Assembly (NCBI GenBank): GCA_902729315.2
Contig: LR746272.1
Coordinates: 6,759,827-6,823,826 of the forward strand
DNA: 64,000 nucleotides
Direction: 5' to 3'
Origin: Spirodela intermedia
Taxonomy: Eukaryota; Streptophyta; Magnoliopsida; Alismatales; Araceae
Below, piece by piece: positions 13,242 to 27,400 of this stretch. Positions within the stretch are counted from its first letter, which is position 1; every line of letters begins with the position of its first letter. Below the pieces are notes generated by a model. The model saw only the letters and a program-made list of their open reading frames with translations, was not told the origin of the DNA and did not search any database. The position numbers and the translations under genes are program-made.

Positions 13242-13299
13242 CTCTCCCTCTCGCTCTCTCTCGCTAACTCCCTCGCCAAATAGCATGACATGAAAATAT

Positions 13300-15850
13300 C
13301 TTCTTGGACGATACAATTCCAAAAGCTCCTACGGCGCTTGGATTTTCTCCAGACCCAATAGCTCACCCCCCCCCAGATTATCGGATCCTATCCAAAACGG
13401 ATCCGAACCGTAAGCACAACGCTAGGCAATGGCGTGTGCGGGCGACACAACGCGCAAACGGCAGGCTCGCACAAGTGGCTCGACAAGTGCAGGCTGCACG
13501 GCACTCCCAGGTGGTACGGCGGCATGGGCACAGGTCACTCGGCAGGTGCATGCAGCACAGCAGGCGCACACAGTGCAAAGTGCGTGTGCTACGGCCGTCC
13601 GCATGCGTAGGCGGTAGGGAGCGCGCAAGCGGCTCGGCGCGAGCAGGCGACACAGCGCGCACAGACATTCCCGCAGAATGGCGGAAATGGGCGTGCACGA
13701 AGGCCCTGTTCCTGTGCGATGGCAAGAACGTATATCCGCTCGTGGCATCTCAAACCCTAGAAGACTTGCAATGCCAACAATGGGAGATACAAAAGCTTCA
13801 GAGTCAATTCGGAACGACCGTTACAGCCATGTTTCCCCCTTTCCCATGTGCCCACGTATCAACAGGAACATGATTATCGTAGAGACCACTCAGTGGATAA
13901 CATTCAAAGCTCTCATGGCTATTTAGCAACTCCATAAGAAGAAGAGGGGTAGATAGAAGCCTAGAGTGAGAGTATGCTCCCAAATCTAACAAACCTCCGT
14001 CGACAGCTACTGGAGCACTTTGGTTCATCTTCTGAAGGGAATATGCACGAGCAACTATTTAACCTACAACGGCAACATTCAGTGTCAGAATATTAGCATG
14101 ATTTTTATCAAAGGCTTGTAACCCGATTTCTGAGCAGAAGTTCAACTCGTTAATCTCATCGGTCTTCATGCAATCATGAAAGTGACACAATGCGCCGAAG
14201 AATGGAACCTTACTCTCCAACAAAAATCTTCGTGTCCATTCACCTCTAGGAGCAAGACTAATAATACCTAAACAGTCACCAGCATGCAGCTAATTGACCC
14301 TCCTCACTACCACCTAATTGACTCTAAATATACGAGCAATGAAGGCTGAATGCAGGCATGAAACTGACATTGTGACATGACGGCTGCAAAGTAGCATTAC
14401 AGAAAGCACAAGCACACGAATGCAGTAGCTACAGGGAGTGGAACACGGAATGGTGCTGTGCAAGTGGCACATACACGTGTCCGTAGTTACATGAGACATG
14501 GTGTTAGTGTGTAAGGGCAGTGACACGATGCACACATGCGAGGGGTATGGTAAGATGTGAGAGCATAGTGGCGCACAGTGATGCATAGTGACATGTGGCA
14601 CAACATGCACAAGATGATGTTTAGGCATGTGACAAAGGGCATGAACATAGACAAGGACACAGTGCAGCATAGATGTCACAAGGCGCTTAGTGACACACAG
14701 CAACGTGTTTTATGTCCGAATATAGCGATGCATGGCACGGCACGACACAAAATGATGTTAGCATCCGACAGCGGCGTCCAACACACGAAGAGCAAGCATT
14801 GCAAATTGATAAAACAAGTGGAGAGCAAACGAGTGCGAGGACGCATTGAGAGCACCAAGGGGGAAATGTACATGGAGCGCCAAGTGACGGGCGCGGCAAG
14901 CTCACATAGCACCAACACGCATAAGTGTGCAGAGCACCAACGAGAGAGGGCAAGTGAAAGGCCTGCGAGTGTGCTATTGCATAAGCAAAGAAGGAAAATG
15001 GGCAGACCATCTTAAGGCCAAGCGTCGTGTGACCTAACCCCACTCTCCCCCTAGTAAATAGAGATGTTTTGTAGTTCTCAAGATAATGATTGACTCACAA
15101 GTTGTTCCCACCTCTAGTATGGTCGATCCTATTAGTGTGAAGTATGAAAGGCTTCTCCCCTTTGAGTGTTTGTTCTTCTATGAGGTCCCTTACACGCAGT
15201 CAGAGGTTGCTTGGCGTCAGGAAGACAACCAAGGTTGCGCTCGGTCAAACAATGACTCCATTCCTTTCACCAATGCATGCCCTAGTCAGCGACCCTTCAA
15301 GCCCTTCAACCCTCATCCCCCATGACCATTATTTCTCAAGGATTAGTCAAATCTCTTCACTAGTAATGCCACAACCTGCCTTAGGCCTAGCACGTGCCGC
15401 ACCTGTGCGGTCTATGCATGCGCTCACACCACATTGTGTTACACCGTGCTGATGCCTCCGCACCACGTCGGCGCACTATTGCGAACAAATGCCTTTCTTT
15501 TTCTCGCATGATGCTGTGCCACTACCTTACTGATAGTTCACGTGAAGCCACTGTCGTCCCATGCAAGCCGAACGTAGTTGACATCCCATATTCCACACAC
15601 TCCGCACAAGTCATGCTCCACCACCATACGCTCCCACACACGCAACGCTGTCTCGCGCATGCCATGCCAAGCCACACCGTGTGCTAACGCACCCACACAC
15701 TCTCAAGCACACAGACGGGACTGGGAAGCCCACGAAGTGCCACAGCTGCCACCCGTTAGCCAATGGGGCAAGCCCACCGCTATGCTGGTGCAGCCTGTGT
15801 AGAGCTTGGAACCCTAGGTAATAAAGTAGAGTTTCATACCGTGGTTGTGA
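13300..15850. other. Gene-poor, probably transposon-derived region
   Basis: The base composition changes abruptly. A GC- and CA/TG-rich block rich in gcgcac, gcacgg and gcagg words lies at 13425-13690. CA/TG-rich blocks follow at 14340-14700 and 15390-15720. Only short, low-complexity, His/Cys/Arg-rich open frames appear on either strand, as expected from composition rather than selection. No LTR pair, terminal repeat or transposase motif could be defined. Similar CA/TG-rich wording returns at 52380-52560. I read it as decayed repeat sequence between the coiled-coil gene and callose synthase. Confidence 0.35.
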
Positions 15851-16364
15851 ACCATTACAACCAACGGCCATTGCTGATTTAAAGCAAGCGCCAAGACATC
15901 ATTTGGAACACAGAATAAAACTGTATAAACTCAGACTGGTGCATGCAAGATAAATTTACTATTTTCAGATAATTTTGTTTGGCTGGTGCTGCAGCACAGT
16001 TGATTTCTCAGCTTAACATCGGACTCAAGCATGCCCAGACGAGCCCCGGATGAGAAAACCCCAATTGAGGAACGAAATAATCCAGTCAAGATTAACCAGT
16101 ATTCTAGCTGCATCGTTTATCATCTTATGACCCCCAGCCCGGCCGAGATTTTTTGGGTGAAGAAGGCCCCCCAAGGCTATGGAAGATTGAAAAAATAAAC
16201 AGGCTGTATTGGATAGAGCAAGAAAAAGGGCTGAAATCCCTGGAGAGGAGCTTAAACCAAGAGCGTATATGCTGGCTGGATCGACAGAAGAGAGTAAAGA
16301 CTGCATTTTGTTTTAAAGAGGAGGTTAACCCTATAAGGAAGTGGAAGAAGAGAGAGAGGGTTGG

Positions 16365-18468
16365 CTAAGGCTGACTCTGCTTGGTAGAGGAGTCTGGTGG
16401 GTGGGAGCGGAGTTGAGTCATTGGGCCGTCCTTCCGCCCAGTGAGGATCATGGAGATCTGGAGGCCCCTGCTGAAGGCCTGATTGAAGAGAAGGCGGGAC
16501 TGGAACTCGGAGACGAAGGGGAACCACGACAGGATGGCGATCGGCGTGAAGATAATCAGCCCCATCACGTATTCGTATGTGCGGGCAAGCTCCTTGATTG
16601 ACTCCCAGAAGCCCACCTTCATCAAGAACGGCCTGCAAACTTGCCCGATCTTCCGTTGGCAGCAGCAGGAAAGCTTTTCTCAGTGAACCGACTTCTCTGG
16701 GCGTGAATTATGATGGGGATGGATTCAGAGCTCACCAGCAGTATCGCCCAGCCGGTGGGCATGAAGCCAAGGATGCCGGCAAAGAGGTCAGAGATTGTGA
16801 GGCCGCAGACGACGAAGAGGACAGCCATGACGGAGAGGAAGCCGAGGAAGAGGAGGCCCTTGAGGATCCGGAACATGAGCTGGAAGTCTATCCCGAATTT
16901 CCGCCGCCCCATGGAGACCATCTGAAGAGGAACCGAATGCAGATTCAGACTTTTTTTCCCATACTAGTGAAAAAGGAAGAAGAATCTCCTCTGGCAGTTC
17001 TTACTACTTTGCATTACTGTACACAAGGAAGAAAAACTTAAGCATGCCACCAAAAAAAAAATTGCTGGAGAAATTAATAGGCAGATTCAGAGTCTTCTTC
17101 CATATTTCCGTGGGCAGTAGGTGTAAAAGGAAAAAGAATCTCCTTGGGCAGTTCTTACTACTTTCCATTAATGGGTTATGAGGAACCCGTTTAGGGTGAG
17201 GCTGTTGTTTTTCTAAAAACTAGAATCAGTAAAAATCATACTCTCTTTGCTCATATTTTGTCAAATCGATGCAGCCACAAATCGCACTCACATGGGCACA
17301 AGACAGATTAGACACTGATTGCGTCTGATGAATTAATGGAGATAATCTAGCGGGATACATCCCCAAAGATCGTTTCCATTTTTGGGCGTGGGTATTTTTT
17401 TCCTTAAAAAGTAACATGTAAAACTCGTATATCGTCATGTTATCATTACGTGGGTAGGAGAAAGATAGGATTTTGCATCAAATATATCATGGGGGAACAT
17501 GTATATATTCAAAATAAGGATGGCCAATCATACCTTCAGAACGAGAAGAACAATCACCATCACCAGCCACGACAACCCATAAACCTGCAGGATGGCAAGC
17601 AGTCTCAGGTACCGGTGCAACAGAGGAAATACCCAGAAAGAAAAACAGAAAAGGAAGTATTTTTGAGACAGACCACAACACTTTTGCTGTGATGGGCTAT
17701 GTTCAGGTGGTACACAATCCCATACTGGTAGAGCAGGAATCTAAGAGCAAGGAGGATCTCCAGCACCCTTCCCCGGATGCCGGTGCACCTCAGGTGGTCC
17801 TGCTCCATGTCCCACCATGATTCCCAGCTCCTCTCGGGGGCGATCCCAATGCCGCCAAGGTTACCGACCCACCTGTTCCAGTCTGTCCAGTCATCGACGG
17901 TCTTCTGCCACTCGAAGCCCGAAGGATTGAACACGAAGGGGGCAAAAAGCCAGGAGGCCACCAGAAACCACATGGAGAAGGTCACAAAGAGGTAGATGCC
18001 CGAACTGTGCCCCGTGCCGTAGACCAGGTAGACCACCAGGAGGATGACCAGCTCCAGACCCTTGACAAAGTGGCTGCGGGAGTACATGCGGTAGTTGTCG
18101 GCGAACTTGGCGTGGAACACCACAAAGCCTCGCCCCGTGGCTCTGTACTTGGCGCCACCGTGGAGGATCGTCCTCCCATAGTAGTGGGCTTTGGTGCCGA
18201 GCTGGAAGGTGAAGAACACGGAGGCCAGTTGCAGCTGCATGATTATGAATTTGCCGAGAGCGGTGCGGAAGCCCTTCTCCAGGCCGATCTCCATCACCAT
18301 CGGCAGGACAAGGAGCAGCCCGAGTTGGAAGACGGATTGGGAGGCCAGTGCAGCTTCGAGAGATCTATTCTGCTGGATGACCGGATCGTCCAAGATGGCC
18401 CTTTCCAGGCCGCTCATCACCATGTATAATCGCCCATATAAGAATGTGTATACGGTGAGGACTGTCAC
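16365..18468 (-). other. Callose synthase C-terminal transmembrane cluster (exons 39-42, residues about 1491-1928)
   Basis: The single long exon 39 (795 nt) carries [90 protein letters not shown] and [15 protein letters not shown]. Exon 40 is a 17-residue hydrophobic exon. Exons 41-42 add the last helices ([39 protein letters not shown]) and [15 protein letters not shown] before a divergent tail ending SSTKQSQP. Confidence 0.88.
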
Positions 18469-21400
18469 CTGGAAGCAAAACAATGGGCATTGAATCTACA
18501 GAGAGAAAACCAACTCGGGTATAACCAGAGAAATCCACGGTCTTTTGTTCCACGCATTTAATCAACACCAGACGCAAGAGCCAAGTAGAGAGAAAGAATT
18601 GAAACGAACAGAAGATCCGATCTTTCATACCATGCTGCTGAAGTAGAACCCGACGGTGGTGAAGTAGAATGACAGCATTCTATAGAAGTCGAACCGGTGT
18701 CCCAGACGATAGACATCTCGGCTGATCGTCTGCTCTCCATTGCCATTAGCAACCTTCGCTTCAAAAGATGAAATCTGGTTCAATCCCACATCACGCCCTT
18801 TTCCAACTTGAATATATTCATGGTGAGTGACATTTCCTCCACGTAGAGTTGAGTTGTACCCTGCAAGCAGAGATCGTCAACCATAGAATAATACCCGAAA
18901 ATAATCTATCAATAAAATAATACCTGAAAATATGTCCTCGCTTAGATTGATGGTTTTGGATGCTTTACTGATGCCGCCTCTTGTAATGTGAAATATTCGA
19001 TCAAATATATCAGGATGCCCATAGTGGAAACGAACCCTGAAAGTCAACCAGTTTTTCAGCCGTCCGATCAACCTACCTTTTCTTTTGAAAATAATCAACA
19101 TAGAAATACGCCAAAACATATATATGTATATATATATATATATATATATTAAAACCCAGACAGGAAATGGGAAGAAATTTAGAACATGGTTGTCGGCTTA
19201 AAGACAGCCCAGCAGAAAATGACCTCGTCAGAGACAAAAGGATAAAAATCTGAAAGAAGGTAACAAATTGACCGAGAGTTTAAAAGACAGATAAGGAAAG
19301 GTAACTCTTTCATGCATAAAGATTGAACTGAATGGTAATTTCTACGCTAAGATAAAGCCAGATCATCCAACATCGAATAGAGCTACAAGATAATCAGGTC
19401 TCTAACAGCAATACTTGATGGGTTGGGATCATGCCTTTAAAATCATAAATTAAACTGACTGGTAAACATATATCATCACACTAATGTTGAATTTTCAGGA
19501 AATTCGTCATGACATTAATCCTTTGAACATAGAAATAAACAAGGGAAGACTATATTTGAAATAAGCATGAGATGAGACGATTTTTTAAAATGAACACAAA
19601 AAAAAGGAAAAAGGTTAGAAGTAGGAGCGGTAAATAATGATATTATTGACCAACCAAAAGCAATAGACAAGACATACACGTGGCAAGGTTGACCAAGAGG
19701 AATTCAATCAAGAAAATAGAGTACTCAGAATTTTGCTTAGTGCATCCTGGTAACCCAAATGAAAAGTCCCTTGGACCATCTTCAGAGCTACTCAACGGCC
19801 ATGGGCAGTTTGTAAAATGATAACAGAAATCATGAAGCTGTCAATGCGCACAACACAAATCCAAATGAATATGAAGATTTTCTTCACATTTATAATGTTT
19901 ATCAGCTAATGAAAAATGATTCATGCTGGCAAAGACACCAGAAATGATTAAAAGGCAGAAAGAACGAAGAATGTGACTATCACAGAGGAAAAGGAAGGAA
20001 GAGATCTGCTTACTTGAGAGGGTTTGCCAGAATTCGTTGCCCAATAGTCACAAAACTAGTCTCTTGGTTGGACATGAACCAAGCAAGAGAAGAAACACTG
20101 GTAGAGGAGGGAAAAAATATTTAGATGCTACACACTGACAGTCAGTAAGTTCAGCGAGAAGGGGAGGTAATAACATGACTGAAATCTACGAAAATAAGCA
20201 TAAACTCTAGCTTACGTACAACCTTCCAGTGAAAATATGCTCACGAAGCCCTAATATTGTTGGTTTATGTTGTCTACGACGGGATTTTGTAAGCTCCTCC
20301 AAAACATTTCTCATTTTAAAAGCTTCCTCCAGGTAATTATCCTGTTCATAGTCATTAAAACATAAATCCAAACCTCTTTGGAATAACTGCAACGATGCAT
20401 TTCATATAAGATACCTGATTCATGTCGATAGTTTGAAGTGCTTCGCCACGGGTGAAAATAATCGCATGATTCTGATTCTCAGGCTTTCCTTCGCCTATAT
20501 CATTTGGACGACCAGGGAGTTTGATGCGATAGATTTCCTAACAGCACAAAAAAATAGGCATCGTAAATAAGGAGAGTAGATCAAAATAAATACTTGAAAT
20601 TACTAGAATATAAGTTTTTGAGGAAATAACAACACATGTAAAAGGAATTCTGATAAAATATTTCTTACTATATTCATTAGGCATCCTACAACAAGAAGAC
20701 AGACACCACTCAAAGATTTAATAAAAATGCTAAACAGAAACATTTCAAAATTTGAGATGAATGCTCTTCCAACATGTGATGGCATTCATGAAAATAAGTT
20801 CTATAAGCATAGGAAAGTTGCAAAAGACACTATATTACTTGTAGAAAAAAACATAGCTAGAATGAGAATTTAGGAGAATATAGAACTAAAATAATAACAA
20901 AAATAAGAAGCAAAAATTAATGAAATATTAATGAAAATAAACGAAAAATATGGTATGTTCAACTTATCACTTGAAGGGATAGAATGGTAACAACCATAAA
21001 AACGAAAACCCACAAGCTCTACAGTACACATCTTTTCGGAACACTGGATAGTATTCCAAAAAAGTTCAGTTCTTTTGAAAATTTATAATCCTCATAAAAA
21101 AGCTTTGTCAATTTGAAATGATTTTTAGAGGACTTTGAAGCATGGTTTCCTGAATCGCCATCTAAACCTGGTTCAAGGGTTTTCTCAATTCCCTTTCAAA
21201 TATAGGCGTACTGTAATTATAATCATATCCTACGTTATATTGGTCCCTAATATATAATCATTTGTTACAGTAAATATAACAAGGAAAAGAAAAACATAAG
21301 CCTTCTAAACGTTTGGCATGGTACCTCATCTAGCTTTTCACCTCCTTTCACAAGAACCGAATAGTAGACTTTATTCGTAGCCTCCTCTCGCTCATCAATG

Positions 21401-24400
21401 TAAGCAACACGTAATGATGGATATCTGTGTTTCAGAGAAAACACACAAATTTTCAGCACAACTCCACGTTGAATGAGGAAATTACATCACATGCCGTAGA
21501 TCTATGGCCACACACCACCAATGTCAATCGTCTATGAGTTTCAGGGTTTGGTTCTTGCACTAAATATCACAGACATTACCAAAATAAAAATTTAATAGCA
21601 AGATAAAAAATCCATAAAACTTACGTCAACATAAGGTTAAGAACGTTACGGTAACGATTATAATCACGTCCATCTGTGGATTTCTTTTGCATGCCATAAA
21701 CCTGACATGAAACCACATATGTGAACTTCATATCAGCCAAGGCTTCAACCTGTGGAATGTGTGTCTTTTCCTCATGATAATATTTCTCTATTCCACCAGT
21801 CCTCAGACCACCTGAAGAGCAGAAACATCAAAGGAGAAATCTCAATTCTTGCACTAACTTACCAAGACCTTTTTGGGGGGGAGGAGGGTAGGTTATTTAT
21901 AATTTGGAATTGGATCTTGGATTGGACCCACTCGTCAAAAACTCAGCTGCCAAGCATACCCGCCCATTAAAAACTCTAATTTTGAGTTAAAATACAATAG
22001 CAGGCGAAAACAATAAATTGACTGACAAAATAATGAAGATGTAAACTAAACAGTACAAGCACAGTAAGCAACCTGTGTCATCTAACATGTCAAGGAAACC
22101 TTGAAGCTTTATCGCATGTCTATAGTACATCATCCCCCTGACTGGTCGAAGAAAAAGAAAGAACAATTAGGGAACTACAGAAGGCAGTATAAGGCAAGAA
22201 TACAAACCAGCTAGTAACCTGCAGATTACCTGTTCGGCTAAGCGTCTGTCCTCTATAAGATACCCAGTAGCGGATCTTATCCATGTTCTGCTTCAGTGCC
22301 TCTATATCTCCATCTTCCACATCTATACGTTCTAAGAAATTTTTCCATTCATCTACAGATAAGACAAGCAGAGACCCATTAACATTTATATTGGCCCCAT
22401 TCTAATATAGTAATGAATAAAACAGTTATATTTTACCCGGATATATTTTTTGAAGATAAAATAAAACCGTTATCCCGTCCTCATTTGCCAAGTTAAGATC
22501 ATCCTCAGAATACAGGACTTCCTCGTTGTAATATGGAGTCAAAACGCTGACGAGGAGAAAATGGTAGCCAATATTAGCTCGTAAAAGAACAAACAGAAAA
22601 AAAAAACAAGCTCCTATCAAGAAAGCTGGCTATGGTGACATATGCATTATGCTGACAGACAAACAGAAAATTTCCTGTGGCAAACATCCAAGGAATATGA
22701 CAATAATCTTGACCGGCTGCTGCCAAATATTTAGTTAATTGAACCAACTACTAAGTCTCTGTCATTTATTCTTCCTACCCTCTACATAAGATCCATAGGC
22801 ATAAGTCATCCATATTCTTCTCTTGATTGCAGTTAGATTTGCTAAAAAATCTGCCTGTACCTATCCAAGGTCGTCACATTCCACCTGAAATTGAACGTTG
22901 CACAATAAACGCATTAGGTGAGCCTGGTTGACAATTCTGACCAAGATATGTCACAGATAGATCCATTATTAACCCTCATCTTCAGACAAAATAGCAGCCA
23001 ACTTTTGGTGAGCTGTTGACTTTTGAACTGAACAGCAATTGAGGCATGTAAGCAGAATGCTAGCACTAAAGCGCTTATGGTTCTCTGGATTATTATCAAA
23101 ACTATTAGACCAACTGATATCAAGAATATTTGACCCAGCTATTGGAAATTTACCATTTCAAGCGCATGGCAGACATATTTTGTTAACTGGTTTCATGCTC
23201 TTTAATATTTATGAAGTATCTTTCTTTACATTATATTCTGGACACTTTAAAACTGTTTAGATCATCTGAAACCTGCCAATATAATATCCTGGGTCTATTG
23301 TAAATTCACTATCAATTGCCATTAGAGCTTCAGATATATCCAAGGCAATTTGGTTAGAATTTACTATACTTATGAATCGCTTTCATGTTGTTTAAGTTAT
23401 CTGAAGAAAATATTGCATTCAAATCTTAAAAATAGTCCTATGATCTGGTAATCTATCAATCTGATATAGCACTGAATTGATAACAAATATTTATAACAAT
23501 GAATATTTCGAAAGACATTTATTTACAGCTGAACAAAATTACCGATTCTTGCACATTTTTATTCATTGATTTAATTATATGATTTTCATTCAAGCGTATT
23601 TAAAGTATATGACTACAGCATGCCTTCCTTTATAGTCGCATTCCATGACAATGTTCCTTACTGACCAGTGATACCACCTTCTGAGCCACTAGTTCACATT
23701 TACTCTATCCCACACATTGCACTAAAAGATGTCAAATTTTGGGTACTAGTTTAAAAATAAGATAAGGTCAGTCAACCAACCAAGCCTCCAATAAAACAAC
23801 CCATTCCCCTCCCTTGCTAAGAGACCAAAACACTAAGACACGGTCCTTTGCTTTGTAGCACAATGAGCCTCTAACAACCCCACCTCCCCCCCCCCCCGGT
23901 CCCCCAACATCTCTCTCGGATTATGTGTACAATGAAGGCGCCGACAACACAAGGTAAACTTTTGAGTAGGTATGAAGAATAGAAGTAAAGAGCCTGGCAC
24001 GGAGTGAGCTCTCTTTATCCACTTTCCCTACCACCTTTCAGCACCCCCTCTGCAACACCCAGTAGCTATTCTCAACTCAGACAAACAGAAAGTCAAGGTT
24101 AACGATTTCTTATAGTCCTACCAGTCGAGGTAGGAGAATGTGGAATTCCCATCAATGCTCTCTCTATCTACCCCTCTCTCTCTCACCCTCCCTCCCAACC
24201 TACCTCTCCCTCTCCCTCTCCCTCTCCCTCCCTGCTGCCCTTCTTCACATGCATGCACATCTGCACTCAAATAATTGACAAAAGTCTAAATGTAACTAAA
24301 GAATTTGAAAAGTTCAGACATAAAAATTTTATCAGGAAGATTTTAATACATGTACAACAGTAGCATATCTTTTCACAAACGTTTTTTAATAGAATATTTG

Positions 24401-27400
24401 CGTCGTTCCAATTGAAAATATCTTTCTTCTTATTTACGCCTGAATTCTTTTCAATTTTTGGTCTATTCTAATAATAAAATCATGCATCAATTGTCGAGTG
24501 CCATTTGGGAAAGGAACAATAAGGTGCTCAAGAAAAACCTGAAAGAGAGCATGTTGCAGACTTCTGGAGCACGTGGCATGTTCATAAACAACGAATTTGC
24601 AAAGAATGTAATGCGCCGACGAGCATCTAAGTTTATCGGCACATCAATTGCAGATTCCTTGATAGTTATCAACAAATGAAGTCTAACAACCTGATATAAA
24701 AAGTTCATATTATAAGAAAGAATTAAAAAATAACAAACAAAAATCATATCACCTTTCCTTTCCATAACGGACGTTTCATAAACTCCAAGTTTATATTGGT
24801 AAAATTCTGATTTCTTTCTTCTGGTGAATTCTGATTTCTTTCTTCTGGTGAATTCTGAACAATGCTGTCGAAAATCAAACAAATAAAAACCATAGTAATC
24901 ATCGACCGTAAGCTTTGACTATATACCTAAAAAAGAAAAGGAACTATAATAAATTATCCAAGACCGTGACTTACCCATATCCATTCATCATGATATCCCG
25001 TGTGATGATCTCCATGATATCCTGAAGTACATTTATTATATGTGCTCTATAAGAGTCATCTTCCTGATTTCCTTTCTGAGAAACGAATTGGGGCAAATAT
25101 GATGAGAAACATTACAAGCTTAAAATACACAATAGATATACAGAAACAGAAAGGCCAAAGATTACTGTATTACCAGAATGTTTAAAAATTTATCTAGTTT
25201 ATTACTGAGCTGTGGCAGTTCACTCATACGAAAGGTCCTCAGAAATCTTCTATCAATTATGCTTTTTTTTACCTCTGAACATATATGTTCTAGAACCCTG
25301 GTATATCAGATACAAAGCAATTAGAAACTGTTAAATTTTAAAAATTTATGGAACCCAGGAATCAAACAGGACAGAAACAAAAACATAATTACTCCTTATC
25401 CTTTTCTTCAACCAAAAGGTTGAAAAGTATCATTTTCAATGTTTGATAGCACTCTATGACTGCTGACCACATGTATCCATCATTCTTTATCTTCTTAAAC
25501 AGATATGCATCATCCTTTCTCTTAATATCCTTGGCAATGCCAAGCGCTACAGGTATCTGTTGACAAAGAAAATATCCGCCAAGAACAATTTTTCAGTTCT
25601 GAATCAGTGAAAAAGTAAGAATCTAGATAAATTGCAAAGCTAACTAATATGTACCTTGCTGGCGAGCAGAAAGGGTGGCCACTGGAAAACATTTATGCCA
25701 TCTGAAGTATACGACATAAGCAATAGATCCTTCTCCCTGAAATTGATATGAAAAATCAGAAAAATTTAAATCAAGTGATAGTTACTACTAAAATACAGCC
25801 ATTTAGGAGCAAGCTCAACTTATTGCTGATTAGGTCCTCAGTCCGTAGCGAATAAATGAATTCATTCCACACTTGCGAAAAAATTGCAAAAATTCTTTGA
25901 CCAGAAATTGTATCCTGGTTATTCAAAACCAAAAATGTTAGGGGAAGATCAACTGAAGAATAGTTAGTAACAAGTAATGCATGCTCTTCCTTGAGACCAT
26001 AACTGGTTAGAGATACTACATTATTTATGTTGACTGTGAGATAAAGATGTTCAGAAACTAGAGAGAAATATAGTAAGAAGGTAGTCCACATAATTGGAAT
26101 TTCTTGGTATCCAATGGATTTCTCACTAACTGACTGAAAATATTACTATCAGATTGAAGGTATGCGAAATGGAGATAAGCTATCAATAAAATTTCTACTT
26201 AAAGTTGGGAGTAGCTAAAATGAAAAGCTTAAAAACTGTATAGAGAAACAAGATGAGAGCAAATATTATGTATTCTTAGGTATGTGGCGGAGATAGAAAT
26301 CAACACGGGTGAAGTTCATGACAGGTATCAAAGATTTACAAAGAAGACCAATATGACTACCAGGTAGAAGCCGGTAACCATTGTTTGTGACAGACATAAA
26401 GGAAAAAAGTATACTAATAATAATATGGTCCCTGTATTTGTGCAAATATGGCAATGCTAATGATTGTTTCTGAAGAGTGCCGTCAAATTTTAATTAGGAC
26501 GGTGTAAATGCTGATGATGGATGAGTATATTTTCAGATACACAATGCTCAACGCTCATTTTGTTGTAGAAAATTCACTCCGTAAAACTAGCCATTGAAGC
26601 TTATCATAAACGTAAACAACGAAAGAGTATTACCGGTTGATGACTTTCGTCTTGACCCTGGGTAAGTGGCACAAGAGTTGTAGAAAAAGCTGACGGCAAT
26701 GTTTCAAATCTGGACCTCAACATACCCAATGTGCGAATCTGCACAGTCTCAAGTTTAGGAAAGATGTAGAAAGAAAAAAAACCATTTCATTTCCTATTAA
26801 GAACAGAAGACCCTCAAATATTGTCATTGCTTGCATGACGTGATACACTGGTATCTAATATACAAGCAATAGATTTTCAAAATATTTAGTTTATTATGAG
26901 TAATGTTTAATCACCTATGAGAACTATACAGCCTTCAGAGGGTTAAGGTATAAAGTCTCTCACACCTAAATTCATGTACCTCGGTCTTGATTGGTTAATG
27001 AAATTCAAAACTTTAAAGGGCTTCAAGAGGGCTAGTTTTCAAGACCCTAGATGAGTTTTGGGAAAAAAAAATTACCTCTTGCCTATATGATGCTAGACAA
27101 GGTAACTTTCTCCCTCCAGCTGTCAATTAGTCTTCAGATTTTCTATGGCATACAAAACAGAATTACAGACATGGCATGGACGGGTGACCGAAAATTGTTT
27201 CCACTCTCTTTCATATCTGTACGGACTAATGAGTCGTGGCATATTAAGCCTTTGTCATCTAAGAGGATGATGACAAGACAGACGAAAAAGGATATACTCA
27301 GGACAAGAAACCACCATATTAGCATATCCATGACTGAAGTTACGTAATTTATCTACTACTAAAATTCTGCTTAATATAATGGATGCGATGTCACAATCAT

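Noticed and set aside
13378-13873. Cys/His/Arg-rich open frames up to 189 codons
   Set aside because: Compositional artefacts of a GC- and CA/TG-rich block; no zinc-finger spacing or family match.
14314-15043. Open frames of 118-145 codons on both strands
   Set aside because: Overlap on opposite strands, low complexity, no motif.
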